This document shows positions 19,492-29,053 of a stretch of DNA of 64,000 nt, in pieces. The stretch covers positions 250,642-314,641 of the forward strand of contig NZ_LMCW01000012.1 of NCBI RefSeq assembly GCF_001424945.1, written 5' to 3'. How positions within the stretch are numbered: the stretch's first letter is position 1; each line of letters opens with the position of its first letter. This DNA is from Rhizobium sp. Root1203 (GTDB lineage: Bacteria > Pseudomonadota > Alphaproteobacteria > Rhizobiales > Rhizobiaceae). Below the pieces are notes generated by a model that was given only the letters and a program-made list of their open reading frames with translations, was not told where the DNA came from and made no database searches. The translations under genes and the position numbers were made by a program.

Positions 19492-20673
19492 ATGCCATTT
19501 CAAAGACTTGTTATGTTGATTTTCTTCCTGCAGCCAATCGCTTTTGGAAGCTGGCTGCCGCGCATTCCCGATATTCAGGCAAAGCTTGGCCTTGGGCCTG
19601 CCGATCTCGCAATCGCACTGCTCGGCATGCCGGTAGGGATCTTGATCACGCTGCCGTTTGCCGGTCGCTTCGTATCCCGGATCGGCGGGCGGGCTACGAT
19701 CATCTATGGCTTTGTTGCGTTCCTCGCGGTCGTATCCCTGCCTGTCTTCGCCGAAAGCATCGAAATGCTGTTCGTCGCGCTCATGATCGTCGGCGTCGCG
19801 TTGTCGACCCTCGAGCTTGGCCTCAATGTGGAGGCCGATCGCGCCGAGAAGACGACGGGCCTCGTGATCATGAGCCGCTGCCATGGCTTCTGGAGCCTGG
19901 GCATCATGGCAGGCAGCCTGATCGGCGCGGGCGCCATGGCACTTCAGGTGTCCGCGCAATGGTCGATTCCCGTGGTCGCATTGCTTGTGCTGCCGTTGGC
20001 GCTTTCGATAAGTGCGCAGCTGCCGGCCGAGGCCAAAGCCGCTGCAGCGGCGAGTTCCGCAGCCGCGCCGGTTGCCCCTTTCAAGCTGCCGAGCCTCGCA
20101 TTGCTGGGGATCTGCGCCTTCACGTTCGGCATCACCATGACGGAGGGCGCAATTGCCGACTGGTCGGCTGTCTACCTGAAGGAGGTTCTCTCCGCCGGCG
20201 GTGCTGCCACGGGCCTTGGTTATTCCGTTTTTGCTTGCCTTGTGGCCGCGGGCCGCTTCGGCGGCGACACCATGAAGGCGCGGTTTGGAGCGGTCGCGAT
20301 TGCGCGCGGCTGCGGCTCTGCCGCGCTGGTCGGTGTGTTGATCGTGTTGTTTGCGCCAAGCACCCTGGTGGCACTGATCGGTTTCGGTGCGATCGGGATC
20401 GGCGTTTCCGTCGGCTTTCCGCTTGCCGTCACCGCGTCTGCGGGTCTGACGGACAGGCCCGCTGCCGCGAGCGTCGCCATCCTGTCGTTCATGGCGCTTC
20501 TAGGTTTCCTTGTCGGGCCGCCGGTGATCGGTTTCGTCGGAGAGTTCTGGGGACTGCGGACCGGGTTGGCAATTCTGCTCGTTCCGCTCACCATCAGCCT
20601 CGTATTTACGAGGATGTTGACGCCGCGCACGGGCGAGAGCGAGGCAGGCGTTCTGGCGGATGAGGCGGCCTGA
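19492..20673 (+). CDS. MFS transporter
   Basis: A 393-residue major facilitator with about 12 membrane segments. The N-terminus reads FQRLVMLIFFLQPIAFGSWLPRIPDIQ, and the loop between spans 2 and 3 contains FAGRFVSRIGGRATI. Proteins that begin with WLPRIPDIQ are found in an uncharacterised MFS group related to YbjJ-like inner membrane carriers. I start at the ATG at 19492 behind AGAGGA rather than the frame opening at 19432. The substrate cannot be read from sequence. Confidence 0.88.
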   Translation: MPFQRLVMLIFFLQPIAFGSWLPRIPDIQAKLGLGPADLAIALLGMPVGILITLPFAGRFVSRIGGRATIIYGFVAFLAVVSLPVFAESIEMLFVALMIVGVALSTLELGLNVEADRAEKTTGLVIMSRCHGFWSLGIMAGSLIGAGAMALQVSAQWSIPVVALLVLPLALSISAQLPAEAKAAAAASSAAAPVAPFKLPSLALLGICAFTFGITMTEGAIADWSAVYLKEVLSAGGAATGLGYSVFACLVAAGRFGGDTMKARFGAVAIARGCGSAALVGVLIVLFAPSTLVALIGFGAIGIGVSVGFPLAVTASAGLTDRPAAASVAILSFMALLGFLVGPPVIGFVGEFWGLRTGLAILLVPLTISLVFTRMLTPRTGESEAGVLADEAA

Positions 20674-20782
20674 CCGCTTCCATGATTGGCTGTGCGATTG
20701 GCTGTGGGTTTCGCTCATCGGCAGCAGCATCTCACCGCGAATCTGCTAAAGGGTGATGTTGCTTTCGTAAGGGGAATTGGAC

Positions 20783-22297
20783 TTGCAGGTTGGTATCGAT
20801 ATGGGAATGGGGTCCGGGGGAAATCCGGCTACGCTCGATATCGAGGAGCTTCTGGCGACCCGCCTGCTTGTGCAGGGCAACTCCGGCTCGGGCAAGTCGC
20901 ATCTGCTTCGTCGCCTGCTCGAGCAATCTGCCCAGTGGGTTCAGCAGGTCATCATAGATCCCGAAGGCGACTTCGTCACGCTCAGCGACAAGTTCGGCCA
21001 TGTCGTGGTCGACGGCGAGCGCACGGAGGCAGAGCTTGCCGGGATCGCCAATCGAATTCGCCAGCATCGCGTTTCCTGTGTCCTGACACTCGAGGGCCTT
21101 GATGTCGAGCAGCAGATGCGTGCAGCGGCGGCGTTCCTCAACGGCATGTTCGATGCCGAACGCGAGTATTGGTATCCGGTTCTTGTCGTGGTCGACGAAG
21201 CGCAGATGTTTGCGCCCTCGGTTGGCGGCGATGTCTCCGAGGACGCTCGCAAGATGTCCCTTGGCGCGATGACGAACCTCATGTGCCGCGGCCGCAAGCG
21301 CGGACTGGCGGGAGTCATCGCCACCCAACGTCTGGCAAAGCTTGCAAAGAACGTGGCGGCTGAAGCTTCGAACTTCCTGATGGGCCGCACCTTCCTCGAT
21401 ATCGACATGGCGCGTGCGGCCGACCTCCTCGGCATGGACCGCCGGCAGGCCGAAATGTTCCGGGATCTGAAGCGCGGCAATTTCGTGGCGCTCGGCCCGG
21501 CTCTGTCTCGTCGGCCGCTGCCGATCCAGATCGGCACGGTCGAGACATCGGCACGCTCGTCGAGCCCGAAGCTGATGCCGTTGCCGGATTCACCCAATGA
21601 CGTCGAGGACCTGATCTTCACGCCGGATCCCGAGGAACTCCAGCGGCCCCTGGTGCGACGCGCTCCACCGGCGCCGAGGCCGACCACGGATATACTCGCT
21701 GAACTTGCCCGCTCGACGCCGCCGGCGGCGACGCAGCCTGCCGAAGTGCGAACGAGTCAGCCGGAGATGTCCGCCGAGGATCGCGAAGAACGGCTTTCGG
21801 CGGTTCTCAGTGAAATTCTCGATGATCCAGGCTCCGGTTTCCGCACAGATTCGGTTCTCTATCAGGAATTCCTCGTTCGCCTGCGCATGCGCCGTGTCCA
21901 GGGACCGCCGATGTCGTTGCCGGCTTTTCGTCGGAGAGTCGCCATTTCAAGGTCAGGCGTCGACGCGGTGACCGCGGAGACCGACGCGTGGGCCACAGCA
22001 CTGGCGCTTTCGACAGGGGTGACCGACGATCTCCAGGGGGTTTTCCTGATCCTGGCAAAGGCCGCGATCTGCGGCGAAGCATGCCCATCGGACGCCCGGA
22101 TCGCGCGTGCCTACGGAACGCATTCGGCGAGGCGGGCCAGACGTCTGCTCGGGTATTTCGAGGAGCAGGGCACTGTCGTCGTGCACACCGACTTTTCGGG
22201 CAAGCGCATCGTTGCCTTTCCCGATATGAACTGTCAGACGGCACCTGGCGATGCCAACGCACCTGACAATGACGAACTGCGGTCAGCCGCTGAATAA
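20783..22297 (+). CDS. HerA-like P-loop ATPase (DUF87/DUF853 type)
   Basis: A protein of about 504 residues. Walker A is LVQGNSGSGKSHLLRRLL near residue 32, and Walker B is PVLVVVDEAQMFAP near residue 140. The motif CRGRKRGLAGVIATQRLAKL and the arrangement around it are those of HerA/FtsK-like hexameric ATPases. The C-terminal 200 residues are proline-rich and then carry a possible winged-helix region (ARIARAYGTHSARRARRLLGYFEEQGTVVV). HerA proteins act in DNA end processing or, with partner nucleases, in defence; no NurA-like partner is adjacent. AAGGGG at 20769-20774 fits the TTG at 20783 better than the TTG at 20777. Confidence 0.82.
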   Translation: MQVGIDMGMGSGGNPATLDIEELLATRLLVQGNSGSGKSHLLRRLLEQSAQWVQQVIIDPEGDFVTLSDKFGHVVVDGERTEAELAGIANRIRQHRVSCVLTLEGLDVEQQMRAAAAFLNGMFDAEREYWYPVLVVVDEAQMFAPSVGGDVSEDARKMSLGAMTNLMCRGRKRGLAGVIATQRLAKLAKNVAAEASNFLMGRTFLDIDMARAADLLGMDRRQAEMFRDLKRGNFVALGPALSRRPLPIQIGTVETSARSSSPKLMPLPDSPNDVEDLIFTPDPEELQRPLVRRAPPAPRPTTDILAELARSTPPAATQPAEVRTSQPEMSAEDREERLSAVLSEILDDPGSGFRTDSVLYQEFLVRLRMRRVQGPPMSLPAFRRRVAISRSGVDAVTAETDAWATALALSTGVTDDLQGVFLILAKAAICGEACPSDARIARAYGTHSARRARRLLGYFEEQGTVVVHTDFSGKRIVAFPDMNCQTAPGDANAPDNDELRSAAE

Positions 22298-22388
22298 TCG
22301 GATCCAATTCCCTATATTTGGAGGCGGGTGGGCAGACGTCCGTTTGCACCTTCGATGCAGGTTGCAGGAGCACACGAATTGGTTGCTT

Positions 22389-22406
22389 TTGTCACATGCG
22401 TTTCAT
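22389..22406 (+). promoter_or_regulatory. Candidate Pho box upstream of phoA
   Basis: Two heptamers, TTGTCAC and GTTTCAT, separated by 4 bases, 67 bases before the phoA start. The rhizobial PhoB box is known as two CTGTCAT-like heptamers with a 4-base spacer; each half matches at 5 of 7 positions. Position and gene product both support PhoB control. Confidence 0.55.
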
Positions 22407-22472
22407 CTTGCCGCGAGATAAGGCGCGCGTGCCCTTTTGGGGTCGCACGCTTTGTCAAAGGAGATGTCAGCC

Positions 22473-23930
22473 ATGCGAAACAGAGTTCGTCACCATGTGT
22501 CACAGGCGCTCGCCGTAGCCTTGCTCGCCACCGTCACCGTTCAACCCGGCTATGCCGGCGATGCAACTGGAAAGCTTCTTGAGCGTGGCGCAAGCGCGGA
22601 CCTGAGCGTGCCGGGCGGCGCCCGCCGCCTGTCCGGGGATCTGACGGAAGCATTCCGTGCGGCAATCGTCGATGGTCGGCCGAAGAACGTGATCCTGTTG
22701 ATCGGCGATGGCATGGGCGATTCGGAAATCACCATCGCGCGTAACTATGCCGTCGGCGCCGGCCAGTATTTCCCGGGTATCGATGCCCTGCCGGTAACGG
22801 GCCAGTATACGCACTACTCGCTCGACAAGACGACGGGCAAACCGAACTATGTGACGGATTCGGCCGCGTCGGGAACGGCTTGGGCCTCCGGTGTCAAGAG
22901 CTACAACGGCGCTATCGGTGTCGATATTCACGAGACTCCGCATGAAACCCTGCTCGAGAAAGCCAAGGCGGCCGGTCTCGGTACGGGCAATGTCTCGACC
23001 GCCGAACTCCAGGACGCGACGCCTGCCGTGCAGATCGCTCACGTTACCAATCGCAAGTGCTACGGCCCGGAATCGACCTCCGAGAAGTGCGCATCCAACG
23101 CCCTCGAGAATGGCGGTAGGGGTTCGATTTCCGAACAACTGCTCAATGCGCGGGCCGACGTGACGCTCGGCGGCGGCGCGAAGAGCTTTGGTGAAACAGC
23201 CAAGGCCGGAGACTGGAAGGGCAAGACGCTTCGCCAGCAAGCGGAAGAACGTGGCTATGTCATGGTTTCGACACTTGATGGGCTGCAGGCCGTGAAAGAG
23301 GCGAACGACGGCGCGCCATTGCTCGGCCTATTCGCGGACGGCAATATGCCGGTGCGCTGGGAAGGTCCGCAAGCCAGCTATCACGGCAATGTCGACAAGG
23401 AACCGGTCGTCTGCAAGGTCAACGACAAGCGCACGGCTGCGACCCCGACCCTGGCGCAGATGACTGCGAAGGCAATCGAACTTCTGCGCGGCAACGACAA
23501 AGGCTTCTTCCTGCAGGTAGAGGGCGCATCGATCGACAAGCAGGATCACGCGGCCAATCCCTGCGGCCAGATCGGCGAGACGGTCGATCTCGACGAGGCG
23601 GTCCAGGAAGCGTTGAAGTTCGCCCGCGAAAAAGGCGATACGCTGGTCATCGTCACTGCCGACCACGCCCATTCAAGCCAGATCATCTATCCGGATGCCA
23701 AGGCACCGGGCTTGACGGAAGCGTTGATGACGAAGGACGGCGCCGTGATGGCAGTGAGCTATGGCAACTCCGAGGAAGAGGGCGACCAGGGCCACACCGG
23801 TTCCCAGTTGCGAATTGCCGCCTACGGTCCGCGGGCTGCCAATGTGACCGGCCTGACCGATCAGACCGACCTGTTCTACACGATCAGCGACGCACTTGGC
23901 TTAAAGACTGAAACCATCGGCATGAAGTAG
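22473..23930 (+). CDS. phoA: Alkaline phosphatase (PhoA type)
   Basis: A 485-residue periplasmic phosphomonoesterase of the E. coli PhoA type. A signal peptide with basic N-terminus RNRVRHH and a hydrophobic [17 protein letters not shown] segment precedes the mature enzyme. Metal and active-site motifs are [11 protein letters not shown] (Asp), [20 protein letters not shown] (nucleophilic Ser in DSAAS), [23 protein letters not shown] and [11 protein letters not shown]. It releases phosphate from organic esters during phosphate starvation. AGGAG at 22459-22463 precedes the ATG at 22473; an in-frame ATG at 22464 is too close to it. The Pho box candidate upstream suits phosphate control. Confidence 0.93.
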   Translation: MRNRVRHHVSQALAVALLATVTVQPGYAGDATGKLLERGASADLSVPGGARRLSGDLTEAFRAAIVDGRPKNVILLIGDGMGDSEITIARNYAVGAGQYFPGIDALPVTGQYTHYSLDKTTGKPNYVTDSAASGTAWASGVKSYNGAIGVDIHETPHETLLEKAKAAGLGTGNVSTAELQDATPAVQIAHVTNRKCYGPESTSEKCASNALENGGRGSISEQLLNARADVTLGGGAKSFGETAKAGDWKGKTLRQQAEERGYVMVSTLDGLQAVKEANDGAPLLGLFADGNMPVRWEGPQASYHGNVDKEPVVCKVNDKRTAATPTLAQMTAKAIELLRGNDKGFFLQVEGASIDKQDHAANPCGQIGETVDLDEAVQEALKFAREKGDTLVIVTADHAHSSQIIYPDAKAPGLTEALMTKDGAVMAVSYGNSEEEGDQGHTGSQLRIAAYGPRAANVTGLTDQTDLFYTISDALGLKTETIGMK

Positions 23931-24184
23931 TCCAACGGCATCCAGAAATGCGCGGAACACGGGCGCGCCGGGATGGATTGTCATTGACATTCAACCCACT
24001 TCCCCATAAAGACCGCGCCAGCACGGGGCAGCAATGTCCCGTGTTTCATTTGACATGTCCCGTGGATCTTTCCAGTTGGCGTAACTGGAAAATCCTGTCG
24101 GGCCTCCCAAAGGGGCCAAAGGAGGGCGTGTTTCCTTCGAGCGATTTGGTAACAAGTCGCCGTAACATTCTGAAAGGAAATACG

Positions 24185-24802
24185 ATGAGCAAGCGCGAAT
24201 CGTCCAAGTACAAAATTGACCGCCGTATGGGCGAGAACATCTGGGGTCGTCCTAAGTCCCCGGTGAACCGCCGCGAATACGGCCCGGGCCAGCACGGTCA
24301 GCGCCGCAAGGGCAAGCTTTCTGACTTCGGTGTGCAGCTGCGCGCCAAGCAGAAGCTCAAGGGTTACTATGGTGACCTGCGCGAGAAGCAGTTCCGTGCG
24401 ATCTTCGCTGAAGCCGACCGCCGCAAGGGCGACACTTCGGAAAACCTCATCGGTCTTCTGGAATCCCGCCTGGACGCGATCGTTTACCGCGCAAAGTTCG
24501 TTCCGACCGTTTTCGCTGCCCGCCAGTTCGTAAACCACGGCCACGTGACTGTGAACGGCGTCCGCGTCAACATCGGTTCTTACCGTTGCAAGGCCGGCGA
24601 CGTGATCGAAGTTCGTCAGAAGTCGAAGCAGCTCGTTTCGGTTCTCGAATCCGTTGGCCTGGCTGAACGCGATGTTCCCGAGTACATCGAAGTCGACCAC
24701 AACAAGATGGTTGCTACTTTCGCTCGTGTACCGGCTCTCAGCGACGTACCGTACGCTGTTGTCATGGAACCGCATCTGGTGGTCGAATTCTATTCGCGTT
24801 AA
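24185..24802 (+). CDS. rpsD: 30S ribosomal protein S4
   Basis: A 205-residue primary 16S rRNA-binding protein, also an assembly and fidelity factor. The N-terminus [20 protein letters not shown] and the S4 domain ([32 protein letters not shown]) are full length. The frame is open from 23948, but AAAGGAA about 6 bases upstream of the ATG at 24185 and the family start set the N-terminus. The gene stands alone, outside the usual ribosomal operons, as is common in Rhizobiales. A leader of about 250 bases without a gene separates it from phoA, and an unusual nested palindrome plus a strong terminator follow. Confidence 0.97.
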   Translation: MSKRESSKYKIDRRMGENIWGRPKSPVNRREYGPGQHGQRRKGKLSDFGVQLRAKQKLKGYYGDLREKQFRAIFAEADRRKGDTSENLIGLLESRLDAIVYRAKFVPTVFAARQFVNHGHVTVNGVRVNIGSYRCKAGDVIEVRQKSKQLVSVLESVGLAERDVPEYIEVDHNKMVATFARVPALSDVPYAVVMEPHLVVEFYSR

Positions 24803-24849
24803 CGCATAGCTTCGGCAATCGAAATTCGATTGCCGAAAGGCCTATGCGT
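24802..24849. repeat. Nested long palindrome directly after rpsD
   Basis: Inner arms TTCGGCAATCGAA and TTCGATTGCCGAA (24811-24837) form a perfect 13-base inverted repeat around a single A. They are flanked by outer arms ACGCATAG (24802-24809) and CTATGCGT (24842-24849). The outer arm begins on the last base of the rpsD stop codon. No T-run follows, and a true terminator lies 75 bases further on. The RNA could fold into one hairpin of more than 20 base pairs. Confidence 0.85.
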
Positions 24850-24924
24850 CTCCAAAGAGCTGCTGCGTCCTTTACGCGTCTTCGACGCTTGGCGCAGTAG
24901 AGCGCGAGGCGTTTTCGCATACGG

Positions 24925-24953
24925 AAAAGCCGCCTCTCGGGGCGGCTTTTTTG
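24925..24953 (+). terminator. Rho-independent terminator of rpsD
   Basis: Perfect 10-base arms AAAAGCCGCC and GGCGGCTTTT with a 6-base loop, ending in TTTTTTG. It ends about 18 bases before the glutaminase start. Confidence 0.92.
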
Positions 24954-24970
24954 TTATCTGGAGAGAGACG

Positions 24971-25900
24971 ATGACGGATTTGCAGGCAGTCCTCGACGGC
25001 ATTTACACCGAACTCCTGCCGAGGCTCGGCGAGGGCAAGGTGGCGGACTATATTCCCGAGCTCGCCAAGATCGACCCGATGCAGTTCGGGCTGGCGGTGG
25101 TCACCGTCGATGGCAAGGTCTACACGGTAGGCCGTGCGGATGTTCCATTTTCCATCCAGAGCGTTTCCAAGGTGTTCATGCTGACGTTGGCGCTTGGCAA
25201 GGTCGGCGAGGGATTATGGAAGCGGGTCGGTCGCGAACCATCCGGTTCCGCGTTCAATTCGATCGTACAACTCGAGCATGAGGCGGGGATTCCCCGCAAT
25301 CCGTTCATCAATGCGGGGGCGATCGCCGTTGCGGATGTCGTCATGGCCGGGCACGCGCCTCGCGAGGCTATCGGGGAGCTGTTGCGGTTCGTGCGCTACC
25401 TGGCAGACGACGAGTCGGTTACCATCGACGAAAAGGTTGCAAGATCGGAGACGCAGACCGGGTTTCGGAATTTCGCGCTCGCGAATTTCATGCGCGCCTA
25501 TCGTAATCTCGACCACCCCGTAGATCATGTGCTGGGCGTCTATTTTCACCAATGCGCATTGTCGATGACCTGCGAGCAGCTTGCGAAGGCGGGGCTGTTC
25601 CTGGCTGCGCGCGGGAGCAACCCGGTGACCGGGCATTCCGTGGTCTCGCCCAAGCGGGCGCGGCGTATCAATGCCCTGATGCTGACCTGCGGCCATTACG
25701 ACGGTTCCGGCGACTTCGCCTATCATGTCGGTCTGCCGGGCAAGAGCGGCGTCGGTGGTGGAATTTTTGCCGTCGCGCCTGGAATCGCATCGATCGCGGT
25801 CTGGTCTCCGGGCCTGAACAAGGTCGGAAACTCCCAGCTTGGCGCTGTGGCACTGGAGATGCTGGCCGCTCGCACAGGTTGGTCGGTTTTCGGTGATTGA
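24971..25900 (+). CDS. glsA: Glutaminase A
   Basis: A 309-residue glutaminase of the beta-lactamase-like fold that hydrolyses glutamine to glutamate and ammonia. The catalytic SxxK motif is in [16 protein letters not shown] (about residues 63-67), and other conserved blocks are [48 protein letters not shown] and [11 protein letters not shown]. Length is normal. The start is the ATG at 24971 with GAGAGAG upstream; the open frame extends back through the rpsD terminator region, which cannot be part of the protein. It may be made as its own transcript from a promoter near the terminator. Confidence 0.96.
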   Translation: MTDLQAVLDGIYTELLPRLGEGKVADYIPELAKIDPMQFGLAVVTVDGKVYTVGRADVPFSIQSVSKVFMLTLALGKVGEGLWKRVGREPSGSAFNSIVQLEHEAGIPRNPFINAGAIAVADVVMAGHAPREAIGELLRFVRYLADDESVTIDEKVARSETQTGFRNFALANFMRAYRNLDHPVDHVLGVYFHQCALSMTCEQLAKAGLFLAARGSNPVTGHSVVSPKRARRINALMLTCGHYDGSGDFAYHVGLPGKSGVGGGIFAVAPGIASIAVWSPGLNKVGNSQLGAVALEMLAARTGWSVFGD

Positions 25901-25959
25901 TGCTGGGTTGGGCCGGCGCTTTCTGCTAGAGCAGGTCTGACCCCTGATTGGATGGGAAA

Positions 25960-26844
25960 ATGAACATCGTCGCTGACATTGCCGATGAGCTGGAAACACT
26001 GGATGGCCAGGGTGGGATCGCGCATGCGCTTTTTGCCGATGCACCGAGTTCGGTCTCGTTCAACAAGATGCGCAAGCGCCTGCTGCGTCAGGTTCGCCAG
26101 GCCTTTGACGATTTTGCCATGCTCAAGGGACAGAAGCGCTGGCTGATCGGCGTTTCCGGGGGCAAGGACTCCTATGGGTTGCTTGCACTGCTTCTCGATC
26201 TGCAATGGCGCGGACTGCTGCCCGTCGAGCTGATCGCCTGCAACCTGGACCAGGGGCAGCCGAATTTCCCCAAGCACGTGCTGCCTGACTACCTGACCAG
26301 GGTCGGTGTCAAGCACCGGATCGAATACCGCGATACCTATTCGATCGTGAAGGAGAAAGTGCCAGCGGGTGGGACTTATTGCTCGCTCTGTTCGCGGCTC
26401 AGGCGCGGCAACCTTTATCGTATCGCGCGGGAAGAAGGCTGCGATGCGCTGGTGCTTGGACATCACCGCGAAGATATCCTTGAAACCTTCTTCATGAATT
26501 TCTTCCACGGCGGGCGACTGGCGTCGATGCCCGCGAAACTCCTGAACGACGAAGGCAACCTGATGGTGCTGCGTCCGCTTGCTTATTGTGCAGAGGACGA
26601 TATGGCGAAGTTCGCGGCCGCCATGCAGTTTCCGATCATTCCCTGCGATCTGTGCGGCTCACAGGACGGCCTTCAGCGCAACGCGATGAAAGACATGCTC
26701 GCCGACATCGAGCGACGCATGCCTGGTCGCAAGGATACGATGCTCCGGGCGTTGGCCCACGTGAACCCCTCACACCTGCTCGACCCAAAGCTTTTCGATT
26801 TCGCGGCCCTGATGGCCGGGGAACCGACGCCGAAGAGTGAGTAA
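25960..26844 (+). CDS. ttcA: tRNA 2-thiocytidine(32) synthetase TtcA
   Basis: A 294-residue ATP-dependent tRNA thiolase. The PP-loop is [14 protein letters not shown] (SGGKDS near residue 64). Two CxxC pairs follow: [11 protein letters not shown] and [14 protein letters not shown], which hold the iron-sulfur cluster in TtcA. The blocks NLDQGQPNF and [20 protein letters not shown] are also family marks. It installs 2-thiocytidine at tRNA position 32, the same nucleotide region TrmJ methylates. It lies 30 bases before the inositol-phosphatase-like gene, so the two are probably one operon. Confidence 0.95.
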   Translation: MNIVADIADELETLDGQGGIAHALFADAPSSVSFNKMRKRLLRQVRQAFDDFAMLKGQKRWLIGVSGGKDSYGLLALLLDLQWRGLLPVELIACNLDQGQPNFPKHVLPDYLTRVGVKHRIEYRDTYSIVKEKVPAGGTYCSLCSRLRRGNLYRIAREEGCDALVLGHHREDILETFFMNFFHGGRLASMPAKLLNDEGNLMVLRPLAYCAEDDMAKFAAAMQFPIIPCDLCGSQDGLQRNAMKDMLADIERRMPGRKDTMLRALAHVNPSHLLDPKLFDFAALMAGEPTPKSE

Positions 26845-26874
26845 CCAGCGCTCACGCGCATAGAAGGACATCCC

Positions 26875-27699
26875 ATGGTTCCCACGATAGATGTAACGAC
26901 GCTTGCCGATCTTCTGAGGCGTGCGGCGAAGGCGGAGATATTGCCGCGATTCCGCCGGCTTGGCAGCAACGACGTGCGCGCCAAGAGCGAGGCTACGGAT
27001 CTGGTGACAGAAGCGGATCTGCAGGCGGAGCGGATGATCAAGGCGGAGGTCGCCCAGCTTTGGCCAACCGCCGCCTTTATCGGGGAGGAATCGGTGGCGG
27101 CCGACCCGGCCCTGCTCGGAATGCTCGAGGGCGCGGACCTTGCCGTGGTGGTGGATCCCGTCGACGGTACTTTCAACTTCGCATCCGGCATCCCCGCGTT
27201 TGGCGTCATGGCCTCAATCGTGGCGAAGGGCGAGACGATTGCCGGCATCATCTACGATCCGATGGGCGATGACTGGGTGATCGCCGAAAAGGGTGGCGGC
27301 ACATGGCTTCGGCGGCCTGACGGTGACGCAGAGCGGCTTTCGGTGGCGCGGCCGGTTGAACTCGGGCAGATGGTCGGGATGGCTTCGACCGGATTTCTAC
27401 CGCTGAACAAGCGCGCTGAGATCCTGGCAAACCTGGCCAAGGTGCGTTTTCTCTCGAACTATCGCTGTGCGGCGCACGAGTACCGGTCGTTCGCAGGCGG
27501 GCATGTGCACTACCTCATGTACAACAAGTTGATGCCTTGGGATCACCTTGGCGGTACGTTGATATCCCAGGAAGCCGGTGGCTATGCCGCCCGCTTCGAC
27601 GGTTCTGCCTATCTGCCGCATCATCTCGACGGCGGATTGCTGATCGCGCCTGACAAGGAGAGCTGGGAGCTGCTGCGCCGTGAGGTTTTCACGGTCTGA
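26875..27699 (+). CDS. Inositol monophosphatase family protein
   Basis: A 274-residue metal-dependent phosphatase. Motif A is VVDPVDGTFNFASGIPAFG (about residues 92-110), the metal-binding EE is in AFIGEESVAAD, and the C-terminal motif is MPWDHLGGTLISQEAGG. The family includes inositol-1-phosphatase, histidinol phosphatase HisN and CysQ-like enzymes; the sequence alone does not tell which substrate is used. It follows ttcA closely and is ended by a strong terminator. Its start is the ATG at 26875 with AGGA about 6 bases upstream. Confidence 0.92.
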   Translation: MVPTIDVTTLADLLRRAAKAEILPRFRRLGSNDVRAKSEATDLVTEADLQAERMIKAEVAQLWPTAAFIGEESVAADPALLGMLEGADLAVVVDPVDGTFNFASGIPAFGVMASIVAKGETIAGIIYDPMGDDWVIAEKGGGTWLRRPDGDAERLSVARPVELGQMVGMASTGFLPLNKRAEILANLAKVRFLSNYRCAAHEYRSFAGGHVHYLMYNKLMPWDHLGGTLISQEAGGYAARFDGSAYLPHHLDGGLLIAPDKESWELLRREVFTV

Positions 27700-27706
27700 G
27701 GAGGCT

Positions 27707-27735
27707 AAGCCCGCCGAGTTGGCGGGCTTTTTTGT
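27707..27735 (+). terminator. Rho-independent terminator after the ttcA operon
   Basis: Arms AAGCCCGCC and GGCGGGCTT with a 5-base loop and a following run of TTTTTTG. It lies 8 bases after the stop and just before the convergent MFS gene end. Confidence 0.92.
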
Positions 27736-27737
27736 AT

Positions 27738-29018
27738 TCAGAAGTGACCTGCACCCGGATCGAGCTTCGGATCGTCGCCGGGGTGCGTGAAGAGCTTGCC
27801 GCCTTCAGCCCACAGCGTGGCAGCGATGCTGATGGCACCGAAGAGGGCGAATCCGCCAAACAAGGGCTGCACCGTGCCGTTGAAGAGCTGGCCGACGCCG
27901 CCCCCCAGGATGGCGCCGAAGGTCGTCGAAACGAATCCGGTGATCGCCGTCGCCGTGCCGGCCAGGTTGCCCATTGGTTCGAGGCTGATGGCCGTGAAGT
28001 TGGTGGCGATGACGGCGAACATCATCAGCAGGACGGTGAACAGCGCGTAGGCAAAGGCGAAGTCAGGTTTGCCGCCCAGCGCTGTTACATAGCCGATCGC
28101 AGAAACAATCGTGAACAGGATCATGGCGACGTGGGAGATGCGGCGCATGCCGAACTTGCGCACGAAAAAACCGTTCGCGAAGTTTGCAACTGCGATACCG
28201 CCCGCCGTTGCCGCGAAGGCGATCGGCAGCCAGTCGCCGAGTCCATAGACTTCACCGAAAACCTGCTGGACGGAGATGACGTAGGCACTGATGACCGCCG
28301 TGAACATCGTCAGGCCGATCATGTAGCCGCAGGTGATCTTGTTGGTCAGAACCGTCTTGAAGCCATCGACTACAGAGGCGGCGGAGAGCGGCATTCGTTC
28401 TTCCGGCGGCAGCGATTCCTTGAGACGCAGCAGAGCCCACACGAAGAGTATGGCGCCGACGACGCCCAGCAGAATGAATATCCAATGCCAATTGGCATAG
28501 GTGATGATCAGCTGGCCGACAGATGGGGCAACGATCGGCACGATCATGAAGACGATCATGACGTAGGACATCACGCGCGCCATCTCGCGTCCGCCGAAGC
28601 AATCGCGCACGATTGCCATGGTGGTGATGCGCACGGCGGCGCCGCCGAGGCCCTGAACGAATCGCATGATGAGGAGCATTTCGAAGCTGCGGGTCGCAGC
28701 TGCCGCAAACATGGCGAGGACGTAGACGGCGAGACCGCCGAGCAGAATGTTTCGGCGACCAAATGTATCGGACAGACTGCCGAAGATGATCTGAGACACG
28801 CCGAATCCGAGGAAGAAGACAGCGATCACGAGCTGGGTGTCATTGGCATTCACGACGCCCAGCGAATGGCCGATAGCCGGGAGGGAAGGCAACATGCTGT
28901 CGATCGCCATTGCGACGCTCGCCGTCATGATCGCGATCGTCACGACGAATTCGATGAAGCCCATGCCGATACGGCGCGACCCCTGATTTTCGGTGTGAAG
29001 TTTATGTGGCGGCGTCAT
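27738..29018 (-). CDS. Bcr/CflA-family multidrug efflux MFS transporter, copy 1
   Basis: A 426-residue carrier with 12 predicted membrane spans. After a polar N-terminus of about 18 residues comes IGMGFIEFVVTIAIMTASVAMAIDSMLPSLPAIG, then LGFGVSQIIFGSLSDTFGRRNILLGG, the loop 2-3 motif of the DHA1 drug:proton antiporters. Aspartate in the first span (AIDSMLP) is the Bcr/CflA mark. Homologues export drugs such as bicyclomycin or chloramphenicol, or L-cysteine. It is the downstream member of a tandem pair, 35 bases after copy 2. Confidence 0.9.
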   Translation of the reverse strand: MTPPHKLHTENQGSRRIGMGFIEFVVTIAIMTASVAMAIDSMLPSLPAIGHSLGVVNANDTQLVIAVFFLGFGVSQIIFGSLSDTFGRRNILLGGLAVYVLAMFAAAATRSFEMLLIMRFVQGLGGAAVRITTMAIVRDCFGGREMARVMSYVMIVFMIVPIVAPSVGQLIITYANWHWIFILLGVVGAILFVWALLRLKESLPPEERMPLSAASVVDGFKTVLTNKITCGYMIGLTMFTAVISAYVISVQQVFGEVYGLGDWLPIAFAATAGGIAVANFANGFFVRKFGMRRISHVAMILFTIVSAIGYVTALGGKPDFAFAYALFTVLLMMFAVIATNFTAISLEPMGNLAGTATAITGFVSTTFGAILGGGVGQLFNGTVQPLFGGFALFGAISIAATLWAEGGKLFTHPGDDPKLDPGAGHF

Positions 29019-29053
29019 AATGAAGATCCTGGGTATGAAATTGCGTCAATCAT

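Noticed and set aside
19389..20663. 424-codon plus-strand frame overlapping the MFS gene
   Set aside because: It is another frame of the same stretch; the 19492 frame gives 12 hydrophobic spans and this one is Arg-rich without any.
23931..24184. Riboswitch or S4 autoregulatory leader before rpsD
   Set aside because: The leader is about 250 bases and holds short GC-rich repeats, but I could not match it to a known structure. A covariance-model search would be needed.
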